Positions 16,050 through 22,349 of a DNA stretch of 37,980 nt are shown here, piece by piece. Source of the DNA: Streptomyces europaeiscabiei. Lineage in GTDB: Bacteria > Actinomycetota > Actinomycetes > Streptomycetales > Streptomycetaceae. The stretch covers positions 1-37,980 of the forward strand of contig NZ_LRTR01000767.1 of the NCBI RefSeq assembly GCF_001550375.1, in the 5' to 3' direction. Position numbers and translations under genes: made by a program. The notes below the pieces were generated by a model. The model was not told the DNA's origin. It ran no database searches and was given only the letters and a program-made list of their open reading frames with translations. How positions within the stretch are numbered: position 1 is the stretch's first letter; each line of letters opens with the position of its first letter.

Positions 16050-16768
16050 GCGCACGACCGGCCGCGATGCTGGAGTGGGCGGCCAAGGGCACAGCGGCCT
16101 TCGAAGCCGCCGTGGACTGGCTGACCGACTCCGGGCTCACCATGCCCTCGTACCTGCCGGGCTGGAGCAGGGCCCACGTCGTCGCCCATGTCGCCCGCAA
16201 TGCCGACGCCCTCGTCAACCTGCTGACCTGGGCGCGGACAGGTGTCGAGACGCCCATGTACGCAAGCGGCGACCAGCGTGCGCGCGAGATCGAGGAAGGT
16301 GCCCGGCGGCCGACCGAGGAGCTGCGTGCTGTCCTGCTCGCGGCCGACGGCCGTCTCGCCGAGGAACTCGCCGCACTGCCGGACGAGTGCTGGGAAGCGA
16401 CCGTCCGCACCGCGCGAGGCCGTGAGGTACCTGTCTCCCAGGTGCCCTGGATGCGAGTGCGCGAGGTGTGGGTCCACACCGTCGACCTGAACATCACCAC
16501 CTTCGACGATGTCCCGCACGAGGTGTGCGCGGCGCTCGTCGACGACGTCGCCGCCGCTTTCCGGGCCCGTCCGGACTGTCCCCCCGTCGAGCTACGGATC
16601 AAGGGCGACGTCCGTACCTGGTCCCTGGGCGCGCCCGGCAGCGCGGAGCCGATCGTGGTGAGCGGTGACCTGCCCAGTCTGGCTGCCTACGCGACCGGAC
16701 GCCCTGTGCCCGGCCCTCTGTATCCCGTCGGCCGGGAATCCCCGCCGAGGCTGCCCGCGTGGCTGTGA
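16046..16768 (+). CDS. Mycothiol-dependent maleylpyruvate isomerase
   Basis: A 240-residue DinB-like four-helix protein. Its metal ligands match the characterised corynebacterial enzyme in identity and spacing: H48 in AHVVAHVARN, then E140 and H144 in REVWVHTVDL (92 and 4 residues apart). The C-terminal SCP2-like domain includes LRIKGDVRTWSLG and GDLPSLAAYATGR. It isomerises maleylpyruvate to fumarylpyruvate using mycothiol, the actinobacterial thiol, which also supports the taxonomic reading. GTG 16046 is preferred because GGGAG precedes it and it overlaps the hydrolase stop; an in-frame GTG at 16016 would add ten residues inside the previous gene. Confidence 0.92.
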   Translation: MSARPAAMLEWAAKGTAAFEAAVDWLTDSGLTMPSYLPGWSRAHVVAHVARNADALVNLLTWARTGVETPMYASGDQRAREIEEGARRPTEELRAVLLAADGRLAEELAALPDECWEATVRTARGREVPVSQVPWMRVREVWVHTVDLNITTFDDVPHEVCAALVDDVAAAFRARPDCPPVELRIKGDVRTWSLGAPGSAEPIVVSGDLPSLAAYATGRPVPGPLYPVGRESPPRLPAWL

Positions 16769-16781
16769 GCGCGAAGGAAAG

Positions 16782-17426
16782 ATGATGAAAGTTGCCTGCA
16801 TCGGCGCAGGTCCAGGAGGGCTGTTCTTCGCGACACTGCTGAAGCGGAGCCGGCCCGGCGCCGAGGTCGTGGTCTTCGAACGCAACGGCCCCGACGACAC
16901 GTTCGGATTCGGAGTGGTCTTCTCCGACGCCACCCTCGACGCCATCGACGCCGCCGACCCCGTCCTCAGTGAGGCGCTGGAGAAGCACGGCCGGCACTGG
17001 GACGACATCGAGGTCCGCGTGCACGGTGCACGGGAACGCGTCGGCGGCATGGGCATGGCCGCTGTCGTACGCAAGACGCTGCTGAGCCTGTTGCAGGAGC
17101 GGGCCCGCGCCGAGGGCGTTCGGATGCGCTTCCAGCACGAGATCCGTGATCCCGCCGAGCTGGACGACTTCGACCTGGTCGTGGTGTGCGACGGCGCCAA
17201 CAGCCGCTTCCGCACGGTGTTCGCCGACGACTTCGGACCGACGGCGGACGTGGCGAGCGCGAAGTTCGTCTGGTTCGGCACCTCGTACATGTTCGACGGG
17301 CTCACCTTCGTCCACCAGGACGGCCCCCATGGTGTCTTCGCCGCCCACGCCTATCCGATCAGCGACTCGCTGAGCACCTTCATCGTCGAGACCGACGCCG
17401 ACTCCTGGGCCAGGGCCGGACTCGAT
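16782..17426 (+). pseudogene. Truncated FAD monooxygenase (salicylyl-CoA 5-hydroxylase/anthraniloyl-CoA monooxygenase type)
   Basis: The N-terminal 215 residues of a flavin hydroxylase acting on CoA-activated aromatics. The FAD motif GAGPGGL lies at 8-14, followed by FERNGPDDTFGFGVVFSD, the HWDDIEV segment, RKTLLSLLQERA, the second FAD motif CDGANSRFR, and SLSTFIVETDADSWARAGLD. The gene then leaves the family and ends in a few foreign residues at 17459, so the C-terminal half is missing. ATG 16782 has AAGGAAA nearby, 13 bases after the isomerase stop, so it was the next operon member. In Streptomyces, salicylate can reach gentisate via the CoA ester using such an enzyme; that step is probably dead here. 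Confidence 0.85.
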
Positions 17427-17989
17427 ACTCGGGCTTCCTCACCCCGCGCCGACGGCTGACGGCCAGTTTCGTCCCGGGCGTGGCCGATCTGGAACCGGGC
17501 CCGGTGGCGGTCGTGGCCGCCAGTGGCGGAGTGAACCACACGCTGGCCTTCGCCCTTGCCGAGGCCGGCGTCGGCCTGCGCCTGGGGGTCGGGTTGGGCA
17601 ACAGCCTGGACGTCACCCAGGCCGACGTCCTGCTCCACCTCGCCGAGGACGAGGACGTAGGGGCCGTCGCCCTGCACGTGGAGACCGCCGCGGAAGGGCG
17701 CCGTCTCACCGAGGCCGTACGCCGCCTGACTGACCGGGTACCCGTCGTGGCCCTGGTCGTCGGACGCAGCGACATCGGCGACTTCGCCCGCTCCCAGACC
17801 GGAGCCCTGGCCACCTCCTGGCGCGTCACCAAGGCAGCGTTGCGGCAGGCCGGAGCCGTCCTCGTCGACGACGAACGCGACCTCGTCGACGCCGTCACCG
17901 CGCTCAGCCGCGTACGTCTCCCCCCCACCCACGCCAGCGGTGTGACAGGGTTCGCCGCCGCGGAGGGCGGGCCGATGACGTTGCGGTGA
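17427..17989 (+). pseudogene. Internal fragment of an ADP-forming acyl-CoA ligase-like protein
   Basis: A second reading frame begins at the point where the monooxygenase similarity ends. It encodes about 185 residues of an NDP-forming acyl-CoA synthetase: a CoA-binding region (FVPGVADLEPGPVAVVAASGGVNHTLAFALAEAG), then GLGNSLDVTQADVL, VGAVALHVE, VPVVALVVGRSDIGDFARSQTGALATS and LVDAVTALSRV. Here the SQTGALA motif replaces the usual SHTGALA, losing the His that is phosphorylated in this class. Neither the N-terminal domain nor the C-terminal ATP-grasp part is present, and the end at 17989 is foreign. Together with the preceding gene this marks an internal deletion of the aromatic-CoA steps. Confidence 0.7.
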
Positions 17990-18326
17990 TGCTCCCGCCT
18001 AGCCGGAGGGAGTCAAAGCTGCTCTGCCGGCCTTCTGGCGGTACCCGGGAAACAGCTCCAGGTACCGCCGTCACCGTCCCCTGCCCTGACCGTCGGACCA
18101 GCAACGGGAAGTGCCCGCCTCCTGGTGGTCGGCCTCACGCCTCCTCGCGCACGTCCTGCCGTTGGGTTTCTCTCTGCGCGGACCAGGCCGAGCACGTAGA
18201 GCACCGGCCGGAAGGTCAGCGGGAACAGATCGGCGTCATCGGCGCGAGTCGGCGGCTGACCAGGGACTACACGTCGCCACACGTCGTGTGCGTGGCGAAC
18301 GGCAGCCCGAAATCGGGGAGCGGCCG
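17990..18326. other. Gene-poor spacer with a perfect 9-bp inverted repeat
   Basis: GGCGGTACC (18037-18045) pairs exactly with GGTACCGCC (18061-18069) across 15 bases, suiting an operator or the terminator for the convergent units. The rest shows no convincing gene. A short minus-strand peptide containing LFPLTFRPVLYVLGLV near 18170-18240 has a membrane-like look and may be gene debris. Confidence 0.45.
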
Positions 18327-18698
18327 TCATTCCCCTTCGCAGACGCCCTCGACAGCGAACTTCTGGTACAGGTGCGGGTAGGCGACAGTGCCGTCAGGGT
18401 AGCCCTGCAGGTGCGCGGCGAACTCCGGCGTGCCGAGCGCTGCGCGGAGGTGTTCGGTGGATTTCCAGACCGCGACGTTGGTGAACAGCCGGCTGGCGCC
18501 GATGCCCCGGTACAGCTGCACCGAGAGGAGGCTCCCCGACTTCTTCATGTACTCCGCGTCGTCCGTCCAGGCGGCCACCACCTCGTCCTCCTTGCCTTCC
18601 GGAGCGACAAACGTGTTGATGATGGTGACCGGGCCGGCCTTCTCCTTCTGCTGGTCGTGGAAGTGGGTGGACTCGTCGAGTTGTCCGAAACCGAGCAT
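18327..18698 (-). CDS. Antibiotic-biosynthesis-monooxygenase (ABM) domain protein
   Basis: A 123-residue protein with one ABM-type dimeric alpha-beta barrel domain. VTIINTFVAPEGKEDEVVAAWTDDAEYMKKSGSLLSVQLYRG is the typical first strand, helix and second strand, and FTNVAVWKSTEHLRAAL the third strand and following helix. Such proteins are small cofactor-free oxygenases or quinone/heme-handling proteins, and the reaction is not predictable. ATG 18698 is chosen because GGAGG lies seven bases upstream; a longer frame to 18911 has poor codon use and no support. It lies on the same strand as, and 167 bases after, the alpha/beta hydrolase. The gap includes a small GTGGGT/ACCCAC hairpin (18725-18742), so it may be transcribed separately. 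Confidence 0.82.
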   Translation of the reverse strand: MLGFGQLDESTHFHDQQKEKAGPVTIINTFVAPEGKEDEVVAAWTDDAEYMKKSGSLLSVQLYRGIGASRLFTNVAVWKSTEHLRAALGTPEFAAHLQGYPDGTVAYPHLYQKFAVEGVCEGE

Positions 18699-18865
18699 GA
18701 TTCCTCCATGGAATCGAGGGGGAGGTGGGTCTACCGACCCACTGGGATTCAAGTGATCCGGGACCGGGAGGCACCCGTCTGCGTGATGGTGAGTCGTGAT
18801 CGATGGGCGGTCCGCGGGAGGGACTACGCCGATGACCGCCGCGTGGCCCCGCCAGTGGTGTGCGT

Positions 18866-19660
18866 TCAGGCGTTGTGCTTGCCGAGGAAGTCGGTGATGA
18901 GCTGCTGCCACTCCTCGGTCCGCTCCAGCATCGGCAGGTGGCCGGTGGCGATTTCCGCGAGCTGGGCGCCGGGGATGCTCTCGGCGAGCTGGCGGTGCAG
19001 GGCGACGGAGGTGAGCCGGTCGTCGGTGGTCGAAACGACCAGGGTGGGGACCTTGATGCCGGCGAGGTCGTCCCGGACGTCGACCTGGCCGACGAGGTCG
19101 GTCTGCTCGGAGCTGCCGTCGGCCGCGCCGGCGGCGACGTAGCCGAGGGTCTGCCGCAGTTGCTCGGACGGCATCGACTCCAGCGCCTGGGTGCCGAGGG
19201 CCATCATGAGCTGGAATTCGGCGAGCAGTTCGCGGTCGCCGGACGCGGCGATCTTGCTCCAGACCGAGGAGGCGAGAGCGAGCCGGTTGTCGCGGTGCGG
19301 GAAGGCGGCGGTCAGGACGAGCGCGGTGACGCGCTCGGGGTGGCGGGTGGCGGCGCGGATGGCGACCGGGCCGCCGAGGGAGTAGCCGGACACGGCGAAC
19401 CGGTCGAGGCCCTCTGCGTCGGCGGCGGCGACGAGCTGGTCGGCGAGGTCGTCGACGGACAGCGGGGTCGTGGAGCGGGGCGTCTCGCCGCTGCCGGGGT
19501 AGTCGATGCCGACGACGGTGTGGCGGGCGGCGAGCCCTTCCAGGACGGGGCCGTAGGTGCCGGCCAGGCTGCTGCCGGCACCGTGGGCGAGGAGCAGACC
19601 GGGGCCGGACCCGAGGCGAGTACGGGCGAACGCGGGCGCGAGCAGGTTGCGAGATGACAT
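18866..19660 (-). CDS. Alpha/beta-fold hydrolase
   Basis: A 264-residue single-domain hydrolase. The oxyanion region LLLAHGAG lies near 23-30 and GIDYPGSGET at 51-60. The nucleophile elbow is SGYSLGGP with S94, the acid Asp is in STTDDRLT (about 210), and the His is in ATGHLPMLE (about 240), in the usual order. The likely role is ester, lactone or C-C bond hydrolysis; the substrate is not visible. The start is ATG 19660, because an in-frame TTG at 19666 is too close to the AAAGG ribosome site. It is divergent from a TetR regulator across a 142-base spacer rich in TGATT half-sites, so TetR control is likely. Confidence 0.86.
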   Translation of the reverse strand: MSSRNLLAPAFARTRLGSGPGLLLAHGAGSSLAGTYGPVLEGLAARHTVVGIDYPGSGETPRSTTPLSVDDLADQLVAAADAEGLDRFAVSGYSLGGPVAIRAATRHPERVTALVLTAAFPHRDNRLALASSVWSKIAASGDRELLAEFQLMMALGTQALESMPSEQLRQTLGYVAAGAADGSSEQTDLVGQVDVRDDLAGIKVPTLVVSTTDDRLTSVALHRQLAESIPGAQLAEIATGHLPMLERTEEWQQLITDFLGKHNA

Positions 19661-19694
19661 GGCCAACTACCTTTCACAGTCACCGACACGCAAG

Positions 19695-19784
19695 GAATCA
19701 TCCAGTGCGTGTGATTGCTCTTCATTTGTATCACCCGCAGCGTATGATTCGAGATGTGACGTCAATCACACTCGCCGTATGATT
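19695..19784. promoter_or_regulatory. Putative TetR operator region with repeated TGATT half-sites
   Basis: In the spacer between the hydrolase and tetR, GTGTGATTG (19709-19717) is the exact reverse complement of CAATCACAC (19763-19771). CGTATGATT occurs twice (19741-19749 and 19776-19784). AATCA is also at 19695-19699. The TATGAT cores of the two direct copies resemble -10 boxes. The region is noticeably AT-richer than its surroundings. Confidence 0.5.
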
Positions 19785-19802
19785 TGCCGATAGGGTGGTG
19801 GC

Positions 19803-20405
19803 ATGAAGGAGCCTCCCCACCGCCGCCAGCCGACGCCGGGCAACCCGCGCGTGCAGCGCACCCGCAACCGCGTGCTGGCCGTCGCGCGAGAACTGCTGCC
19901 TCAGGTCGGACCGGCCGGGCTGACCTACGCCCTACTGGCCGAGCGGGCTGATGTCACCCGTCAGACCCTCTACCGGCACTGGCCCAACCGGGCCGCACTG
20001 CTCTTCGACCTCGTCCTCGAAGGCCCTGACCTCGGCAACTACCCCGAACCGGGCACCGACGTGGGCGCCGTGGCCACCGCCTGGCTGAAGAGCCTGCGTG
20101 CCGGGGTCAGCGTGCCGTCTGTGCGAACCGCGGCTCTGGCCGTCACCGCCCAGGCCGACCACGACCCCGACAGCGCCCGGGCACTCGTCCGCATCGGCGA
20201 GGACCGCTACATCGGCTTCAACAGGCTGCTGGAGCCTTCGGGCATCCAGATCAGCGACGACGAGTTCACCCTGCTGTACGGGCCCGTCCTCGCCCGGCTC
20301 TTCCTCGACCGCGGCCAGGTCACCGACGCCTTCATCGACGCCGTCGTGGCCCAGTGGCTCACCATGCTCCGTCGCGCCGGAGCACCGCAGGACTCGGAGC
20401 AGTAG
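19803..20405 (+). CDS. TetR-family transcriptional regulator
   Basis: A 200-residue regulator. The N-terminal helix-turn-helix spans about residues 17-64: RTRNRVLAVARELLPQVGPAGLTYALLAERADVTRQTLYRHWPNRAALL, with the typical LYRHWPNR recognition helix. The remaining helices form a ligand-binding/dimer domain with a TetR_C-like LVRIGEDRYIGFNRLLE stretch. ATG 19803 follows a GGTGG ribosome site. It is divergent from the alpha/beta hydrolase and probably represses that gene and itself. The inducer is unknown. The gene looks intact. Confidence 0.88.
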   Translation: MKEPPHRRQPTPGNPRVQRTRNRVLAVARELLPQVGPAGLTYALLAERADVTRQTLYRHWPNRAALLFDLVLEGPDLGNYPEPGTDVGAVATAWLKSLRAGVSVPSVRTAALAVTAQADHDPDSARALVRIGEDRYIGFNRLLEPSGIQISDDEFTLLYGPVLARLFLDRGQVTDAFIDAVVAQWLTMLRRAGAPQDSEQ

Positions 20406-20439
20406 TCACCGAGAGCACTCCCTGGGGTAGCGGAACACG

Positions 20440-20725
20440 GTGATCGGCTCGAAGGCGACGCCTCGCCCGCCGGGCCGTCGAAGCCGCGCAGCGTCACCAC
20501 CCGGCCGCTGTCGCGGACCGCCGAGGCATCGGGAAGGGTCTGGCGCCCGAGCGCCCACACACCACGAGGGTGAAGCAGCTGAGGACCACGCCGGCGATCG
20601 TCACGGCCGTCCAGCCGCCCGCCGTCCACAGCACCGGGGCGGCGGCCGAGAAGATCGCGCCCCCGAGCAAGTCGCTCGCGACGAAGGCCGTGTTGGGTCG
20701 GCAGCGCGCCTCGTTCGACACGGGC
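20440..20725 (-). pseudogene. 3' remnant of an MFS transporter
   Basis: On the minus strand a peptide with RCRPNTAFVASDLLGGAIFSA followed by a hydrophobic VLWTAGGWTAVTIAGVVLSCFTL stretch matches the end of MFS transporters, where a conserved Arg-x-x-Asn-Thr-Ala-Phe-Val precedes the last helices. The frame shifts near 20560, after which another frame gives WALGRQTLP and a plausible natural tail. No earlier helices exist. It starts right beside a duplicated 24-bp repeat and lies just downstream of the XRE regulator, a gene pairing often seen in Streptomyces. Limits are approximate. Confidence 0.6.
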
Positions 20726-20758
20726 GAACATCCGTCGTTCGACACGGGCGAACATCCG
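20711..20758. repeat. Perfect 24-bp tandem duplication
   Basis: A 24-bp unit beginning TCGTTCGACACGGGCGAAC is present twice head to tail (20711-20734 and 20735-20758) with no mismatch. Each copy contains the inverted repeat GTTCG/CGAAC around a seven-base loop, so the array can form two identical hairpins. It lies at the broken 5' end of the MFS remnant. Confidence 0.85.
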
Positions 20759-20793
20759 CGACTGGTTGAACAGGTGGACGCCCCGGACAGTTG

Positions 20794-21663
20794 TCAGGCG
20801 ACGGTGTCGGACGCGGTCCGCTTCTGGTCCGCCGCCCAGGAGGCCAACAGGCGCAACCCGTCGTAGGAAGGGGAACCGGGTTCAGCAGTCCACACGATGA
20901 TGTTCTGGTGGGGGTCCGTGCCACACGTCAGCGTGTTCCAGTCGAGTGCCAGCTCGCCCACCACCGGGTGACGTAGCTTCATGACGCCCTTGCCCCGCAT
21001 CGCGACGTCATGCGCGGTCCACCACTGCCGGAACTGTGCGTAACGGGCGGAGAGCTCCTCGACCAGAGCGGTGAGGCGCGGGTCGCAGGGGTAGTGCGCA
21101 CTCTCCATGCGCACATGGGCGATGGCCAGCCGGGCGACCTCCTCCCAGTCCACATATCGCTCTCGCACCAAGGGTTCGGTGAACAACAGCCGGACGAACA
21201 CGCGCTCCTGCTCCGGGTAGCGCCTGAAATCGGTCCACAGGGCGGCGGCGAGCTGGTTCCAGCCCAGGATGTCGGTGCGCCGACCGATGACGACAGCCGG
21301 CGAGGCGGTGAGATCGTCCAGGATGCGCTGCAGCTGCGTGTCCACCTGCTGGCGATCGCCCGACGTAGGCGGGCGCACTCTCTCTTTGGCCGCGAGGTCG
21401 AACAGGTAGGTGCGCTGGTCGTCGTTCAGGCGGAGCACCTCGGCGATCTCGTTCAGGAGGGGAGCCGATGCCTGGAGACGGCCCTGTTCGATTCGTGTGT
21501 AGTACTCGGTACTGATCGCGGTGAGAAGTGCCACTTCCTCACGGCGCAGACCGCTCACACGCCGCCGTTGCCCACCACGGAGCCCGACCTCGGAAGGACC
21601 GACCTCGGCACGGCGGGCCTTGAGGAACTCACCCAGCTCGTTCAGGTGGGGGCTGTGGTTCAT
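20794..21663 (-). CDS. XRE-family regulator with MmyB-type ligand-binding domain
   Basis: A 289-residue regulator. The N-terminal Cro/C1 helix-turn-helix (about residues 6-75) includes LGEFLKARRAEVGPSEVGL, the class-specific RRVSGLRREEVALLTAISTEYYTRIEQGR, and the following ASAPLLNEIAEVLRL. The C-terminal MmyB-like domain (about 100-285) has PAVVIGRRTDILGWNQLAAAL, the LLFTEPLVRERYVDWEE block, LRHPVVGELALDWNTL, and a closing LLASWA helix. Members bind small or fatty ligands and often control an adjacent dehydrogenase or transporter. ATG 21663 has GGAG eight bases upstream; a TTG at 21672 is unlikely. The neighbouring MFS remnant suggests its former target has been lost. Confidence 0.88.
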   Translation of the reverse strand: MNHSPHLNELGEFLKARRAEVGPSEVGLRGGQRRRVSGLRREEVALLTAISTEYYTRIEQGRLQASAPLLNEIAEVLRLNDDQRTYLFDLAAKERVRPPTSGDRQQVDTQLQRILDDLTASPAVVIGRRTDILGWNQLAAALWTDFRRYPEQERVFVRLLFTEPLVRERYVDWEEVARLAIAHVRMESAHYPCDPRLTALVEELSARYAQFRQWWTAHDVAMRGKGVMKLRHPVVGELALDWNTLTCGTDPHQNIIVWTAEPGSPSYDGLRLLASWAADQKRTASDTVA

Positions 21664-21763
21664 GATCTCCAACCTCGCGCAGAAGCCCGGTGCTGTGAGG
21701 GGGGGGGCGAGATCCTCCTACTTCAGCTCGGCTGTCGCACGTAAATCGTACCGGTTCCGACGT

Positions 21764-21790
21764 GTATGGCTGTACGTATGGCTGTACGTA
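21764..21790. repeat. Direct repeat upstream of the XRE regulator
   Basis: GTATGGCTGTAC occurs twice in tandem (21764-21775 and 21776-21787) and is followed by GTA, giving overlapping GTACGTA elements. The position, about 100 bases before the regulator start in an AT-richer gap, suits an operator for that regulator. Confidence 0.5.
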
Positions 21791-21857
21791 GAGGAGGACT
21801 CGGCGACCCAGCATGCGTACGGGGCCTCCGAGGTTCCTTCTGTGTGCAGCTGAGTCG

Positions 21858-22042
21858 TCAGCTCAGTGCCTTGAGCAGTTCCTGGGCCGGTGGAACCGCC
21901 GAGCCAGGGTTCTCGCCGGTGAGCAGTGTGCAGTCGACCTCGACGGCGCCGACACCCCAGGAAGACGTCTTCGGCGATCGCGGCCGTGTGGCCGTAGCCC
22001 GAATGAAAGGCATGGCGATAGTGGGGCGGCCAAAGAGGGCAT
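21858..22042 (-). pseudogene. Chimeric remnant: flavodoxin/WrbA-like start joined to a DJ-1/PfpI-like end
   Basis: The minus-strand ATG at 22042 has a textbook GGAGGTGATC ribosome site (22046-22055). Shortly after it, one frame reads AFHSGYGHTAAIAEDVF, the FMN phosphate-binding start of WrbA-like flavodoxin-fold NAD(P)H dehydrogenases. It is out of frame with the ATG by a small deletion. Past about 21960 another frame gives EVDCTLLTGENPGSAVPPAQ and LLKALS before TGA (21858-21860), typical of the end of DJ-1/PfpI class-I amidotransferases. Two different genes have been joined by deletion and the result is not translatable as one protein. Confidence 0.55.
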
Positions 22043-22349
22043 GGTGATCACCTCCTGGGATGGCTGCGCTCGATGCGGATCAAGATTTGCATCGGATTAG
22101 CGCGCTTTGGGGGGTAGGAAAATGTCCCCTCCCTATCCTTCGCCGGGTAAGCGACTCTCCCCTTCGGGGAGTGACTAAAAGGCGCAACCGCGGGACTTGT
22201 TCTTTCTTGCCGGTTGCGTGTATGGGCACGGCAGCTGGGGTACGGCGGCAGGACCGCGCCCCCAACCGCCCGCAACGAAGCGTGCTGCCACCTCAGAAAG
22301 GCGTCCTTGATGTTCCAGGACGAGTGCGAGCCGTTGGAAGGCGAGAGAC
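22043..22349. promoter_or_regulatory. Structured divergent spacer before the STAND-LuxR gene
   Basis: This spacer has lower GC than its surroundings. CTCCC-C(TTCG)G-GGGAG at 22157-22171 is a hairpin closed by a UUCG tetraloop. CGCAACCG (22183-22190) pairs with CGGTTGCG (22211-22218) across 20 bases. GATGC (22075-22079) and GCATC (22092-22096) form a third, short dyad. Leader-type attenuation or operator function is possible, but no known riboswitch was recognised. The last 40 bases include GGAAGG before the GTG start. Confidence 0.4.

Noticed and set aside
18699..18911. N-terminal extension of the ABM protein to 18911
   Set aside because: The extension is His/Pro-rich with no domain, and a GGAGG ribosome site sits just before ATG 18698.
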